A model generated the notes under the pieces. The model had not been told where the DNA came from and did not search any database. It saw nothing but the letters and a program-made list of their open reading frames with translations. From contig NZ_JABRXF010000001.1 in assembly GCF_013266695.1 (NCBI RefSeq), positions 2,175,736-2,239,735 of the forward strand: DNA of 64,000 nt, read 5' to 3'. Positions 28,036 through 37,545 of this stretch are shown in pieces. The translations under genes and the position numbers were made by a program. Position 1 is the stretch's first letter. Every line of letters begins with the position of its first letter. The stretch is from Hongsoonwoonella zoysiae (GTDB taxonomy: Bacteria; Pseudomonadota; Alphaproteobacteria; Rhizobiales; Stappiaceae).

Positions 28036-30264
28036 TTATTCCGCGGGGATTTCCGTTTGCCCCGCCATGTAGCTCGGGAACCAATTTTCATAGGCTTCAC
28101 GCAGCTTTGCAACGGATATGGAGAGGATTCCTTCAACAGTCAATTCGCCGCCCTCAACGGTACCAAGCCGGATGAGGGGCACGCCCGCGTCTTTCGCATC
28201 GCTGATGATGGCGTCAACCGCGTCTTCGCGGCAGGTAACGACATAGCGGCCCTGATCCTCGCCGAAGAGCGCGGCATGCGCAGGCACGCCAACCTTGACG
28301 GATGCCCCAAGGCCGCCGGAAATCGCCATTTCGGCAAGTGCTACACCCAGTCCGCCGGACGAAATGTCATGGACCGCCGTCACGCGCCCGGCACCGATAA
28401 ACTGACGTACCAGTGTTCCGTTTCGCTTTTCCGCTGCCAGATCGACAGGTGGCGGTGCGCCTTCCTCACGGCCCAGGATATCGCGCAGATATGCGGACGA
28501 GCCCAAGTGCGTTCCCTCGCCGCCAAGCATCAGGATCACATCGCCTTCGGCATCGAATGCGGCTTTGGCGCGATACGTCACATCCGGCAGCAGGCCCACT
28601 CCGCCGATCGCCGGTGTCGGAAGGATCGCTTCGCCGTGCGTCTCGTTGTAGAGCGAGACGTTGCCGGAAACGATCGGCATATTGAGCGCAGAACACGCTT
28701 CGCCGATGCCTTTTATCGCGCCGACGAGCTGCCCCATGATCTCCGGCTTTTCCGGATTTCCGAAATTGAGGTTATCGGTCGCGGCAAGCGGTTCGGCACC
28801 CACGGCCGTGATGTTGCGCCAGCATTCGGCAACCGCCTGCTTGCCGCCCTCAAACGGGTCCGCAAGGACATAACGTGGCGTGACGTCGACTGAAAACGCC
28901 AGGCCCTTGCGCGACTTCCCGTTTTCGCCCGGCACACGGATGACCCCGGCATCGCCGCCGGGCGTCGTAACTGAATTGCCCTGGACCAGCGTGTCGTATT
29001 GCTCATAGACCCAGCGGCGGGATGAGCCGTTCGCATTACCGATCAGCGTCAGGAGCGCCTCAGCGTAGTTATCCGGTTCCGCGACATCGGATGCCGCGAT
29101 CACCGGGCGCGCCGTACCTGCGACGTGCGGGCGGTCGTATTCCGGCGCTTCGTCGCCAAGCTCCTTGATCGGAAGATCGGCAACCTCGATGCCCTGGTGG
29201 ATCACGCGAAAGCGCAGGTCGTTTGTCGTCTTTCCGACAATTGCGAAATCCAGGCCCCACTTGCGGAAAATCGCTTCGGCTTCCGCTTCCTGCTCCGGGC
29301 GCAGCACCATCAGCATGCGCTCCTGGCTTTCGGAGAGCATCATCTCATAGGCGCTCATGTTCTCCTCGCGCACCGGCACGGCGTCGAGGTCGAGTTCGAT
29401 GCCGAGGTTCCCCTTCGCGCCCATTTCGACGGCGGAACAGGTAAGCCCGGCGGCGCCCATGTCCTGAATCGCGATCACCGCGCCGGACGCCATGAGTTCA
29501 AGGCAGGCTTCGAGCAGGCATTTTTCGGTGAAAGGATCGCCGACCTGAACGGTCGGGCGCTTTTCCTCGATGGTTTCATCGAACTCCGCACTTGCCATCG
29601 TCGCGCCGCCGACGCCGTCGCGCCCTGTCTTGGCGCCGAGATAAACGACGGGCAGGCCGACACCTTCCGCTTTGGAGTAGAAGATCGCATCCGTCTTCGC
29701 GATGCCGGCCGCGAAGGCATTGACGAGGCAGTTTCCGTTATAGCTTGGGTGAAATTCCACTTCGCCGCCCACGGTCGGTACGCCGAAGGAATTGCCATAT
29801 CCGCCGACGCCGGAAACAACGCCGGAAACAAGGTGCTTCGTTCGAGGGTGGTCGGGATCGCCGAAGCGCAGCGCGTTCATGGCCGCGACCGGTTTTGCGC
29901 CCATGGTGAAGACGTCTCGCAGGATGCCGCCCACGCCCGTCGCCGCACCCTGATAAGGCTCGATGTAGGAGGGGTGGTTGTGGCTTTCCATTTTGAAGAC
30001 CACCGCCTCGCCGTCGCCTATGTCGACGACGCCAGCGTTCTCGCCAGGTCCTTGTATGACGCGCGGCCCCTTGGTCGGCAGCGTTCTCAGCCATTTCTTC
30101 GAAGATTTATACGAGCAGTGCTCGTTCCACATGGCGGAAAAGATGCCAAGCTCGGTAAAAGTCGGCTCACGGCCGATGAGAGAGAGAATGCGCTCGTATT
30201 CGTCGGGTTTCAGCCCGTGGGATTCGATGAGGTCTGGCGTGATCTTGATGTCGTTGGGGATCAT
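28036..30264 (-). CDS. purL: Phosphoribosylformylglycinamidine synthase subunit PurL (small type)
   Basis: PurL makes FGAM from FGAR, ATP and ammonia delivered by PurQ, with PurS as the bridging subunit. The 742-aa length fits the small, three-subunit type of enzyme. Motifs include [14 protein letters not shown] with the catalytic His, [21 protein letters not shown] and the mirrored second half ([18 protein letters not shown]). Here it is followed by bolA and grxD and is separated from purQ, purS and purC by about 5 kb of other genes. Confidence 0.97.
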   Translation of the reverse strand: MIPNDIKITPDLIESHGLKPDEYERILSLIGREPTFTELGIFSAMWNEHCSYKSSKKWLRTLPTKGPRVIQGPGENAGVVDIGDGEAVVFKMESHNHPSYIEPYQGAATGVGGILRDVFTMGAKPVAAMNALRFGDPDHPRTKHLVSGVVSGVGGYGNSFGVPTVGGEVEFHPSYNGNCLVNAFAAGIAKTDAIFYSKAEGVGLPVVYLGAKTGRDGVGGATMASAEFDETIEEKRPTVQVGDPFTEKCLLEACLELMASGAVIAIQDMGAAGLTCSAVEMGAKGNLGIELDLDAVPVREENMSAYEMMLSESQERMLMVLRPEQEAEAEAIFRKWGLDFAIVGKTTNDLRFRVIHQGIEVADLPIKELGDEAPEYDRPHVAGTARPVIAASDVAEPDNYAEALLTLIGNANGSSRRWVYEQYDTLVQGNSVTTPGGDAGVIRVPGENGKSRKGLAFSVDVTPRYVLADPFEGGKQAVAECWRNITAVGAEPLAATDNLNFGNPEKPEIMGQLVGAIKGIGEACSALNMPIVSGNVSLYNETHGEAILPTPAIGGVGLLPDVTYRAKAAFDAEGDVILMLGGEGTHLGSSAYLRDILGREEGAPPPVDLAAEKRNGTLVRQFIGAGRVTAVHDISSGGLGVALAEMAISGGLGASVKVGVPAHAALFGEDQGRYVVTCREDAVDAIISDAKDAGVPLIRLGTVEGGELTVEGILSISVAKLREAYENWFPSYMAGQTEIPAE

Positions 30265-30394
30265 GTTTCGTCCGGGGCAGCGGCGTTGGTCGCGAGGGTC
30301 CGAATTGCCGCGCCTTGTTAGCAGATGCGATGACCGAGGGGAACTGCGCGAAAGTGCGCAATTCCCGATTATCGAGTTATCGATGCCCGGATTC

Positions 30395-31831
30395 TTACGA
30401 ATAATCGTCGTAGCTTGCCGCCGGTTCGGCCAGGAGACGCCGTATCACTTCAAAACCGGTCCTTACATCTTCAAGCGTTTTCGGTGCCGTAAATCCGAAC
30501 CTGACGCGGTGATGGACCTTGTCGGTGCGCGCAGGCTTGAATTCGTCCTCATCGTCGATGAGCACGTTATTCTGCAGGACGGCTTTCTTGAATGTTCCGG
30601 AAAGCCACGGCTCGGGCAGTTTCATCCAGAGAAAAGGCACTCTGGGGTGAGAGCGGAAATCGAAGCCCGCGAACACTTCCCTCGCCAGAGCCTCGCGCTC
30701 GGCGACGACTTCCCTGACCTTCTCCCGGATTTGGTCCGCCGCACCCGAAAGCACGAGCCTCGCTGCAAGTTCGGCCAGCAGAAAGATCATGCCGCCAGCC
30801 GTCATCTTGTGTGCGGTCAGGATGCGCTGGACATAGGCTGGAGGGCAGACCACGTAGCCGCCGCGAACGCCGGCGGCAATCGCCTTGGAAAGGCTCGTGA
30901 CGTGGAAGGTCCGCTCCGGAGCCATCGCGGCAATTGGCGTGGACTGATCTTCGATCATGGCGCCGTAGACGCCGTCCTCGATCAGCCAGACGTTGTATCG
31001 CCTGGCAATCTCCACGATCTCGCGGCGGCGCGCGTCAGGTAATATGCCGAGGGTTGGATTGCGCATGGCCGGCATGAGGAACAGTACTTTCGGGTGCCAT
31101 TGGGCGCATAGCCGCTCGAAGTCTTCCGAGAGCACCCCCTCTTCATCGGAATCGACGATAATCGCGCGTCGTCCAAGCAACGGCGCGGTTCGCGCGAATG
31201 AGCTGTAGGTAAGGTTCTCAAAAGCAATAAGATCACCGGGTGCTGTCATTGCGGAGAGAACGGCACAGATCCCCGCATGGGCGCCGATTGTCGGAACGAC
31301 TGTTTCCGGTGGGGGTGTCCAGCCGCCGCAGGCGGCCCAGCGGCTCCCCGCCTCCAGCCAGTTGCGCGGGTGCGTGCGCGAGTAGCTGGCGATTTCATGC
31401 GGATGCGTTCGGCTGATATCCATAAGGATGCGTTCAAGAATTGCCGACTGGCCAATGTCTGGCGCCGCGCTGCTGTCCATCATGATCGTGCCCGGTTCGG
31501 GCAGGATCGCACGCGTTCCCGCGAATTCTATGCTGGTGGCAAGGCCTTTGCCCTCCACCAGCGCGTTGTTTCCGGACATCAGGTTGTCACGGGAACGGAT
31601 GTAAGTGCCGCGCCCGACCTCTCCGCTCACAAGTCCGCGCTCGCGTGCCAGCGCATAGGCCCGGCCCACGGTGCCGATCGTCACCCCGATGTCGTAGGCG
31701 AGATCGCGTTGAGGCGGCAGTTTTGCGCCGCCCGGCAGAACGCCCTTGTCGATATCGGATTCGATCCGGTCGGCCAGACGCACATAGAGCGGCCCTTCGC
31801 CCTCGGATATATCGGGGAGCCAATTTGTCAT
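30395..31831 (-). CDS. MocR-type regulator (GntR helix-turn-helix fused to aminotransferase domain)
   Basis: The 478-aa product starts with a GntR winged helix ([32 protein letters not shown]). A linker then leads to a fold-type I aminotransferase-like domain with the PLP-lysine region [16 protein letters not shown]. MocR proteins use PLP chemistry to sense a metabolite and usually bind direct repeats. Its start faces a DUF1127 gene across about 105 bases, and two adjacent copies of GGTACAATA lie at that gene's start. The target is probably nearby, but I cannot name the ligand. Confidence 0.9.
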   Translation of the reverse strand: MTNWLPDISEGEGPLYVRLADRIESDIDKGVLPGGAKLPPQRDLAYDIGVTIGTVGRAYALARERGLVSGEVGRGTYIRSRDNLMSGNNALVEGKGLATSIEFAGTRAILPEPGTIMMDSSAAPDIGQSAILERILMDISRTHPHEIASYSRTHPRNWLEAGSRWAACGGWTPPPETVVPTIGAHAGICAVLSAMTAPGDLIAFENLTYSSFARTAPLLGRRAIIVDSDEEGVLSEDFERLCAQWHPKVLFLMPAMRNPTLGILPDARRREIVEIARRYNVWLIEDGVYGAMIEDQSTPIAAMAPERTFHVTSLSKAIAAGVRGGYVVCPPAYVQRILTAHKMTAGGMIFLLAELAARLVLSGAADQIREKVREVVAEREALAREVFAGFDFRSHPRVPFLWMKLPEPWLSGTFKKAVLQNNVLIDDEDEFKPARTDKVHHRVRFGFTAPKTLEDVRTGFEVIRRLLAEPAASYDDYS

Positions 31832-31936
31832 GGTGACAATTATCTATCTTGATCAATATTAAGAGTCAATTGATATAAGAAATCACAATCGAAGGGGAGC
31901 AATCTTACCTCTTCTAAGTAAATTTGTGAGGTTGGA

Positions 31937-32182
31937 ATGGGTACAATAGGTACAATATCGTTGGTTCAGCGGTTTTTGGGTCTGGTTGAATCGCTGACCT
32001 GCGACCCACGAATTCCATCTCCGCTTGGTTTCGCACGCTCGAATACGAGCTATCTCTTCGCCCGTTACCGCAAGCAGTTGTCCCGCCGCGACCTGGCAAA
32101 GCTCACGGATGAACAATTGGCCGATATCGGCCTTGGTCGCGCCGATGCAGAGGCTGAAGCACGCAAGCCCTTCTGGATGTAG
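31937..32182 (+). CDS. DUF1127 domain protein
   Basis: The 81-aa product ends with the DUF1127 pattern (YRKQLSRRDLAKLTDEQLADIG, then a short acidic stretch and FWM). Short DUF1127 proteins in rhizobia and Agrobacterium are small Arg-rich proteins linked to RNA turnover and phosphate/carbon control. The ATG at 31937 is the first possible start, but its first codons lie inside the tandem repeat GGTACAATA, so the true start may be later. It is divergent from the MocR gene. Confidence 0.7.
   Translation: MGTIGTISLVQRFLGLVESLTCDPRIPSPLGFARSNTSYLFARYRKQLSRRDLAKLTDEQLADIGLGRADAEAEARKPFWM
31940..31957. promoter_or_regulatory. Tandem 9-bp direct repeat, candidate MocR operator
   Basis: GGTACAATA occurs twice head to tail without a gap. 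MocR regulators commonly bind direct repeats between their own gene and a divergent target, and this lies in exactly that place. Confidence 0.5.
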
Positions 32183-32204
32183 TGGGTCGGCCGTCTCCAG
32201 GCAC

Positions 32205-32230
32205 AGCGGGCAACCTGCAGCCTGCCCGCT
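32205..32230 (+). terminator. Possible terminator of the DUF1127 gene
   Basis: AGCGGGCA pairs with TGCCCGCT (8 bp) around a 10-base loop, 23 bases after the stop. The T tract is poor (TT only), so this is a weak call. Confidence 0.35.
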
Positions 32231-32410
32231 TTGGCGGCCCGTGGCCGGAAGTAAAATTCAGGCCGCGGGCCGGTCGAACTCTTGTGCGTCAAATTCAAGC
32301 ACTACGTAAGATTTTCTTGAACCGCCGCATCAAGGGTTTGTTCATTGTCCGCGCACGGTCCGGGGCCTGGCGTTTCCATCTTCCGCAATGAAGCGGCTGC
32401 TGAACCCTTT

Positions 32411-33508
32411 TCACGCGGCGTAGTGTTTCAGCGCGTCCTCATCCCAATCGAGCCCGAGGCCGGGCCCGTGCGCGATGACGCGGCCATTTTCCGGCAGCAT
32501 ACGTTCCTTGAGCACTGAACCTGCGAAATCGAGATATTCCAGATATTGGATGTTCGAGGTTGCCGCCAGAACATGGGCCGAAGCTTCGATAAAGAGATGG
32601 CTGGAAACGGGAAGCGAAGCTGCCTGCGCCATCGCCGCTGCCCGCATGAAGCCCGTCACGCCGCCGATCTTCATGAGATCGGGCATCACGAGGTCGCTCG
32701 CTCCCGCGGCAATGGAATTCGCCGCTCCTTCCGGAAACCACCAGTTTTCGCCGGTCTGTATCGGGATCGGCGATTTTTCCCGCACGAGCGCATGGCCTGT
32801 CAGGTCTTCGGCGGGAACAGGTTCTTCCACCCAGGTGATATCGAATTCCGTGATCGCCTCGATACGTTCCAGAGCCTCGGTCACGCCGAGCGACTGATTG
32901 TAATCGACCATGATGCGCACTTCCGGCCCGACGACTTGCCGCAACTCGCTTAGCGTATGGACGTCGTCGGAGATTGCGCCGAGCCCAAGCTTGATCTTTA
33001 TCGCCCCGAAGCCGCGCTCCAGCGTCGTTTCCAGCCGCTTGGCGTCGCGCTTGGGATCGACGACGCCATAACTGTCATAAGCTTCAATGGGCGCGATGTC
33101 GGCGCCGAGCAGAACTGCCAGCGGCACGCCAGCCGCTTTCGCCAGCGCGTCCCATAAAGCCATGTCGATACCGGAAAGAGCCATGCCGACGACACCCTGC
33201 CGGCCAAGAAGGCGGAACCTGCCTTCGCACTCCTTGTAAATCGATGCCGGCGCCGCCGGTTCGCCGATGAGCGTCGGGCCCAGATCTTCCATGAATGTCA
33301 CAAGTGCGCGCAACGTTAGCGGCGTGTAGGCGAAAATGTAGCTCGTTCCCCGGATGCCGTCGCTTGTATCGATGTCGATGACGACAAGCGGTGCCTGCCG
33401 GATTTCCCCCGACGCGGTCTTGACCGGAGCTTCTATCGGGGCATTCACGGCTCGTGCGGTTATCCTGTCGATCTTGCCGGTCAGGGAAGCGCGTTCTGCA
33501 TTTGTCAT
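32411..33508 (-). CDS. Mandelate racemase / muconate lactonizing enzyme family protein
   Basis: The 365-aa product belongs to the enolase superfamily: an N-terminal capping domain, then a barrel with the K-x-K motif (AIKIKLG), metal ligands in VDYNQ, VEEP and TGEN, and a late His (SSHLF). K-x-K together with the late His is the mandelate racemase subgroup signature. These enzymes start with proton abstraction next to a carboxylate, usually on sugar acids or aryl acids; the substrate here is unknown. The start at 33508 (MTNAER) is preferred over 33523. It lies between the DUF1127 and peroxiredoxin genes inside the split purine locus. Confidence 0.88.
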   Translation of the reverse strand: MTNAERASLTGKIDRITARAVNAPIEAPVKTASGEIRQAPLVVIDIDTSDGIRGTSYIFAYTPLTLRALVTFMEDLGPTLIGEPAAPASIYKECEGRFRLLGRQGVVGMALSGIDMALWDALAKAAGVPLAVLLGADIAPIEAYDSYGVVDPKRDAKRLETTLERGFGAIKIKLGLGAISDDVHTLSELRQVVGPEVRIMVDYNQSLGVTEALERIEAITEFDITWVEEPVPAEDLTGHALVREKSPIPIQTGENWWFPEGAANSIAAGASDLVMPDLMKIGGVTGFMRAAAMAQAASLPVSSHLFIEASAHVLAATSNIQYLEYLDFAGSVLKERMLPENGRVIAHGPGLGLDWDEDALKHYAA

Positions 33509-33580
33509 AGTCTCAAGCCCCATGAAAAAGACCGCCGGAAATTTCCGGCGGCCAATTTTACGGCAGATTGCGCTCGAGCG

Positions 33581-34117
33581 TTACACTGCGCCCGTGTATT
33601 CGCCGCGCGCCGGATAGTCCACCTTTTGCACGAAATCGAGCGCAGGCAGCATATCCTTGAAGACGGGCCGGGAGAACGGCATGGTTTGCACCGACGCGAA
33701 GTAAAGCGTGTTGTCGGGCTTGACGATGAAGACACCCGGTTCGGAAAAGAGGTCGGGTTCGATGACACCGATGGAGGTTTCGCCGCGGCTCGTGGAGATA
33801 TAGAGGCCCCATTTGCGGGCATCCGCCAACGACAGGCCATAGCCAAGGCGAAGTTCCTTCAGTTCGGCGCGCTCCGCGAAATCCTGGGCCCGCTCTTTGG
33901 TGTCGGAGGAAATCGCTACCGCCTCGATGCCGCGCTCGGCGAAATCGGGAAGAAGCCGCTGCAGTTCCTTCAGGTATGTCGCGCAGATCGGGCAGTGCAG
34001 GCCGCGGTAGAAAACGACGATCGTCGCAAATTTTGGCTTTTGCGCCTGCAAGTCGAACGTACCATGGTTCAGGGTTTCGACTTTCAGATCGGGCACGGGC
34101 TGGCGCGGTGTCAGCAT
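33581..34117 (-). CDS. Peroxiredoxin-like (AhpC/TSA family) protein
   Basis: The 178-aa product has the thioredoxin fold of the AhpC/TSA group with CPIC at residues 42-45 (FYRGLHCPICATYL). Such proteins reduce peroxides or act as thiol oxidoreductases in the cytoplasm, since no signal peptide is present. The ATG at 34117 has CAGGAGAG before it. An AraC-type regulator gene starts on the other strand about 200 bases away, so regulation by it is plausible. A palindrome TAGGG-N6... (34169-34188) lies between them. Confidence 0.85.
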   Translation of the reverse strand: MLTPRQPVPDLKVETLNHGTFDLQAQKPKFATIVVFYRGLHCPICATYLKELQRLLPDFAERGIEAVAISSDTKERAQDFAERAELKELRLGYGLSLADARKWGLYISTSRGETSIGVIEPDLFSEPGVFIVKPDNTLYFASVQTMPFSRPVFKDMLPALDFVQKVDYPARGEYTGAV

Positions 34118-34318
34118 GAAATACTCTCCTGCACTTTGCTTCGATGGCGTTTGTCGGATTCGCTGGGCTAGGGTCCAGGCCCTAAGATGATCGCCGCGCC
34201 GTTGATTTGAAGAGAAATAACCCGGCAAGCGGCTAGCATCGGATGCTCAATTAGCGTACATTTCGCAAAATTCCATACTCGATTATTGATCCTGCGTTCG
34301 GATGCCGAGAGTGTGAAC

Positions 34319-35107
34319 ATGACCATCAGCCATGGTGTCGACCGGTTGTCGGCATTGATCGACCGCTTCCGTATCCGCGCCCATGTGGCCTGCGTGGAAG
34401 GTGCGACGGCAAAGCCAAATCTCTACATCACGACTTCAGCTGACGGTAGGCAGGGCAGGCCGCCGCTGGAAGCTTTGATTTTCCGCCCCAGGGACGGAGG
34501 CTCGCTTTGCGCGAGCGGCCGCGTGGCTGTGGCCGCACGGGTGGAACTCGGCGGCGAGGATTCTCCCTTGTCGCTTGCGTTGCCTGAAGAGGTGCGCGTG
34601 GAGCTTTCCCGGGCGCCCGCGCTTGCCGCGGTCGCCTGTGTTCTGCGTGATGAGCTGGAGTCGCCGCGCTGCGGGCGCCAGGCGGCGGTGGACCGGCTTT
34701 GCGAGGTCGTTGTGATCCGCCTCCTGCGCTATGCGATGGAAACCGGCGCGGCCAGCCATGGGCTAATCGCCGGCCTGTCGCATCCGCAGATCGCGCTGGC
34801 CCTGGTTGCAATGCACGAGGCGCCGGAGCGTACTTGGAAGCTTGAGGATCTGGCGGAAGTGGCGGGCATGTCCCGCACAGTTTTCGCCACTAATTTTCGC
34901 GATGTCGTGGGCCAGACGCCGGGCGCTTATCTCGCCCAGTGGAGGCTTATCGTTGCCCGTCAGGAAATTGCCAGCGGCCTGCCGCTCAAGACGGTGGCGG
35001 GAAGAGTGGGGTTCGCAAGCGCCGCTGCCTTCACCCGTGCGTATCAGCGCGCTTACGGGCATCCGCCGCGCGCCGACCGCAGGCCCGCGTTGGAAGCCGC
35101 GGAATAG
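34319..35107 (+). CDS. AraC family transcriptional regulator (cupin_6 type)
   Basis: The 262-aa product has an N-terminal cupin-like sensor (ISHGVDRLSALIDRFRIRAH opening) and a C-terminal AraC DNA-binding domain with two helix-turn-helix units (WKLEDLAEVAGMSRTVFATNF and LKTVAGRVGFASAAAFTRAYQR). The ATG at 34319 gives the usual N-terminus; the frame is also open from 34286. It is divergent from the peroxiredoxin-like gene, the likely target. Confidence 0.88.
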   Translation: MTISHGVDRLSALIDRFRIRAHVACVEGATAKPNLYITTSADGRQGRPPLEALIFRPRDGGSLCASGRVAVAARVELGGEDSPLSLALPEEVRVELSRAPALAAVACVLRDELESPRCGRQAAVDRLCEVVVIRLLRYAMETGAASHGLIAGLSHPQIALALVAMHEAPERTWKLEDLAEVAGMSRTVFATNFRDVVGQTPGAYLAQWRLIVARQEIASGLPLKTVAGRVGFASAAAFTRAYQRAYGHPPRADRRPALEAAE

Positions 35108-35129
35108 GGCTGGGCGCGGCGCTACCGCC

Positions 35130-35804
35130 TCAGGCGGTTTCCATGAGGTTTGCGATGCTTGCGAAAAGCGAGCGCCCGTCCGTGCCGCCTTGCAGCGGAT
35201 CGACAAGGTTTTCCGGGTGCGGCATCATGCCGAGCACATTGCCCGTCGCGTTTAGAACACCCGCGATTTCGTTGACCGACCCGTTCGGATTGGTGCCGTC
35301 GGCATAACGGAAGGCGACCTGGCCTCCGCTTTCGATTCGCTCAAGCGTTTCCGAATCGGCGAAATAATTGCCGTCGTGATGGGCGACCGGGCAGCGCCAG
35401 ACCTGGCCGGGTTTAAATCCACGCGTGAACGCGGAAGCGGTGTTGACGGTTTCAAGCTTCACCTCCCGGCAGACGAAGTGGAGGTCTGCGTTCCGCATCA
35501 GCGAACCTGGAAGAAGGCCTGCTTCGGTCAGCATCTGGAAGCCGTTGCAAACGCCCAATACGAGCACGCCCTTGTTTGCGGCTTCCGCAACCGCGCGCAT
35601 GACCGGCGAGCGGGCGGCGATTGCGCCGGCCCGCAGATAGTCGCCATAGGAAAATCCGCCTGGAAGAACCACGAGGTCCACATCGGGCAGCGCCGTGTCC
35701 TGATGCCAGACGGCTGCCGACTCATGTCCCGTGATCAGCTTCAGCGCATTCATCATGTCGCGTTCGCGGTTGGAGCCGGGGAAGGTGATGACGGCGGATT
35801 TCAT
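35130..35804 (-). CDS. purQ: Phosphoribosylformylglycinamidine synthase subunit PurQ
   Basis: PurQ is the glutaminase that feeds ammonia to PurL. The 224-aa product is a class I glutamine amidotransferase with the nucleophile in GVCNGFQ, the early [11 protein letters not shown] loop and the catalytic His-x-Glu in MMPHPEN. The start at 35804 ([12 protein letters not shown]) matches the family; a longer frame through the hairpin repeat upstream does not. It is convergent with the AraC gene and is preceded by a two-hairpin repeat. Confidence 0.97.
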   Translation of the reverse strand: MKSAVITFPGSNRERDMMNALKLITGHESAAVWHQDTALPDVDLVVLPGGFSYGDYLRAGAIAARSPVMRAVAEAANKGVLVLGVCNGFQMLTEAGLLPGSLMRNADLHFVCREVKLETVNTASAFTRGFKPGQVWRCPVAHHDGNYFADSETLERIESGGQVAFRYADGTNPNGSVNEIAGVLNATGNVLGMMPHPENLVDPLQGGTDGRSLFASIANLMETA

Positions 35805-35817
35805 GGTGCGGAGCCCT

Positions 35818-35984
35818 AGTGTGGCGGATTTGAAATACGCTTCATTATAGCAGCAGCCTCCGGAGCGTATTTCAAATCCGGAAACCACACTGGAAACATA
35901 TATTTGGCTAGTCACCCTTTTTGAATCTGAAGTTCGTTCAGCGTATGCCGCGAATAAAGACGAACTTCAGATTCGCGTGACTAG
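35818..35984. repeat. Two linked long palindromes (dispersed hairpin-repeat element)
   Basis: The first palindrome (35818-35891) has outer arms AGTGTGG/CCACACT and a perfect 16-bp inner stem (35826-35841 with 35864-35879). The second (35908-35984) has outer arms CTAGTCAC/GTGACTAG and a perfect 15-bp inner stem (35923-35937 with 35960-35974). Both loops are exactly 22 bases long and the two units are 16 bases apart. Neither is followed by a T run, so they are not normal terminators. The design points to a REP-like or non-autonomous mobile palindrome. Confidence 0.8.
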
Positions 35985-35991
35985 TATCGTG

Positions 35992-36099
35992 TCAGACGAG
36001 CAAGAGCGCGGCAATTAGCGCAAGAACAGCCGGCAAGAGGACGAAAACAGCAGCCTTTATCGCCAGAAATCGGATTGCCTTCGCATTGTCGTCATCCAT
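35992..36099 (-). CDS. 35-residue membrane protein next to purS
   Basis: An ATG ten bases after the purS stop opens a 35-codon frame: an acidic start (MDDDNAKAIR) and then one hydrophobic helix running to the end (AVFVLLPAVLALIAALLLV). No long ribosome site is seen, but the position right behind purS allows translational coupling. I recall that databases name a small membrane protein associated with the FGAM synthase locus in rhizobia; this looks like it, but I cannot check. A role at the membrane for the purine enzymes is only a guess. Confidence 0.6.
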   Translation of the reverse strand: MDDDNAKAIRFLAIKAAVFVLLPAVLALIAALLLV

Positions 36100-36109
36100 T
36101 GTGCCGGTC

Positions 36110-36349
36110 TTAAAGGATTTCGATCGCGTAGTTCTCGATCACCGTGTTGGCCAGAAGCTTTTCGCACATGGCGGAAAGGTCCGCCCTGGCCTTTTCCGCA
36201 TCGCGATCGGAAATCGCGATATCAAAGACCTTGCCCTGGCGCACCTCGCCCACGCCGTCAAAACCGAGGGAGGCAAGCCCGTTTTCGATGGCCTTGCCCT
36301 GCGGGTCGAGAACGCCGGTTTTCAGCGTGACGGTAACGCGTGCTTTCAT
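36110..36349 (-). CDS. purS: Phosphoribosylformylglycinamidine synthase subunit PurS
   Basis: PurS is the small bridging subunit that joins PurQ and PurL. The 79-aa product starts MKARVTVTLKTGVLDPQGKAIENGL and contains the conserved GVGEVRQGKVFDI stretch. Length and motifs are standard. It is separated from purC upstream by a perfect terminator hairpin and is followed by a 35-aa frame and purQ. Confidence 0.95.
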   Translation of the reverse strand: MKARVTVTLKTGVLDPQGKAIENGLASLGFDGVGEVRQGKVFDIAISDRDAEKARADLSAMCEKLLANTVIENYAIEIL

Positions 36350-36425
36350 CTGTCTTTTCCGGATCGTGTGATCTGCCATTAAGGGAACTTTTGGCCGCCA
36401 ATCCATACATTCATGCGCGGCAAAG

Positions 36426-36453
36426 AAAAAGGCCGCAGTGTTGCGGCCTTTTT
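36426..36453. terminator. Symmetrical terminator between purC and purS
   Basis: AAAAAGGCCGC, a 6-base loop and GCGGCCTTTTT form a fully symmetrical hairpin that can stop transcripts from either strand. It begins six bases after the purC stop. purS and purQ therefore need their own promoter or read-through. Confidence 0.85.
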
Positions 36454-36459
36454 CCCGGA

Positions 36460-37224
36460 TTACTTCACGAGCACCGGCCCGGATCCTGCGGGGCGGTCGT
36501 TGTCGTTCAGGATGCCGAGACGGCGCGCCACCTCCTGATAGGCTTCGAGCATGCCGCCCATATCGCGCCGGAAGCGGTCCTTGTCCAGCTTGTCGTTAGT
36601 CTGGATGTCCCACAGCCGGCAGCTGTCCGGCGAAATTTCGTCGGCAACGACGATGCGCATCAGATCGCCCTCGTAAAGGCGGCCGCATTCGATCTTGAAG
36701 TCGACAAGGCGTATCCCTACGCCCAGGAAAAGGCCGGTCAGGAAGTCGTTGACTCGAATGGCAAGCGCCATGATGTCGTCAAGCTCCTGGGGCGTCGCCC
36801 AGCCGAAGGCCGTGATATGCTCTTCGGAGACGAGCGGATCGTCGAGTTCGTCGTTCTTGTAGTAGAACTCGATGATCGAGCGGGGAAGCTGCATGCCTTC
36901 CTCAAGGCCGAGCCGCTTGGCAAGGGAGCCGGCGGCGACGTTGCGCACGACCACCTCCAGCGGGACGACCTCCACTTCCCGGATCAGCTGCTCGCGCATG
37001 TTCATCCGGCGCAGGAAGTGCGTCGGAATGCCGATGGCGTTCAACTGGTTGAAGATGAACTCCGAGATGCGGTTGTTGAGCACGCCCTTGCCGTCGACGA
37101 TCTCGTGCTTCTTGTTGTTGAAAGCAGTCGCATCGTCCTTGAAGTGCTGAATGAGCGTTCCCGGCTCCGGGCCCTCATAGAGGATTTTGCCCTTGCCCTC
37201 ATATATTCGCCGACGGCGGTTCAT
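36460..37224 (-). CDS. purC: SAICAR synthase
   Basis: PurC joins CAIR and aspartate with ATP to make SAICAR, the eighth step of IMP synthesis. The 254-aa product starts [18 protein letters not shown] and contains [23 protein letters not shown] and the ATP/Asp-binding [12 protein letters not shown]. The start at 37224 fits the family; the frame is open to 37257. A terminator follows the stop. Confidence 0.97.
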   Translation of the reverse strand: MNRRRRIYEGKGKILYEGPEPGTLIQHFKDDATAFNNKKHEIVDGKGVLNNRISEFIFNQLNAIGIPTHFLRRMNMREQLIREVEVVPLEVVVRNVAAGSLAKRLGLEEGMQLPRSIIEFYYKNDELDDPLVSEEHITAFGWATPQELDDIMALAIRVNDFLTGLFLGVGIRLVDFKIECGRLYEGDLMRIVVADEISPDSCRLWDIQTNDKLDKDRFRRDMGGMLEAYQEVARRLGILNDNDRPAGSGPVLVK

Positions 37225-37545
37225 TGGCACATACCGTGTTGTAAACAGGAAATCCATGTTCCAGCAGGAACTCCGTTTATTGGTTCGCCGGTGTCGGGGA
37301 GGACGGATTGGCGGCGAACGGTCTTTCGGCCCCCACTTTTGTGGCGCGGAACCTACACGATCGCCGGAAAAAGCACAATCATGTGTGTGATCTTAGTATA
37401 TGGCTATCCAATACATCCTATGGTCAGGGCGATCCCGCGTTGATTTGGCAAGCCATGGGGGATATGCAAAACGGCATCGAGCGCCCATATGGGGTTAGGG
37501 GGGAGTATTCTCTCCGCGGATCGTCGATTGGCAGGAGACAAGCTG
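37225..37545. promoter_or_regulatory. Divergent promoter region of purC and the DUF1476 gene
   Basis: About 320 bases without a supported gene. The middle part (37370-37440) is AT-richer than its surroundings and probably holds the promoters for both directions. I see no riboswitch fold or clear PurR-type site. Confidence 0.4.

Noticed and set aside
29125-30321. 398-codon open frame on the plus strand
   Set aside because: Antisense to purL with no recognisable protein.
35818-35984. Reading the two palindromes as terminators of purS
   Set aside because: Neither has a following T run, and the loops and outer arms are far longer than in terminators here.
36340-37443. 367-codon open frame on the plus strand
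   Set aside because: Antisense to purC and its leader; no family features.
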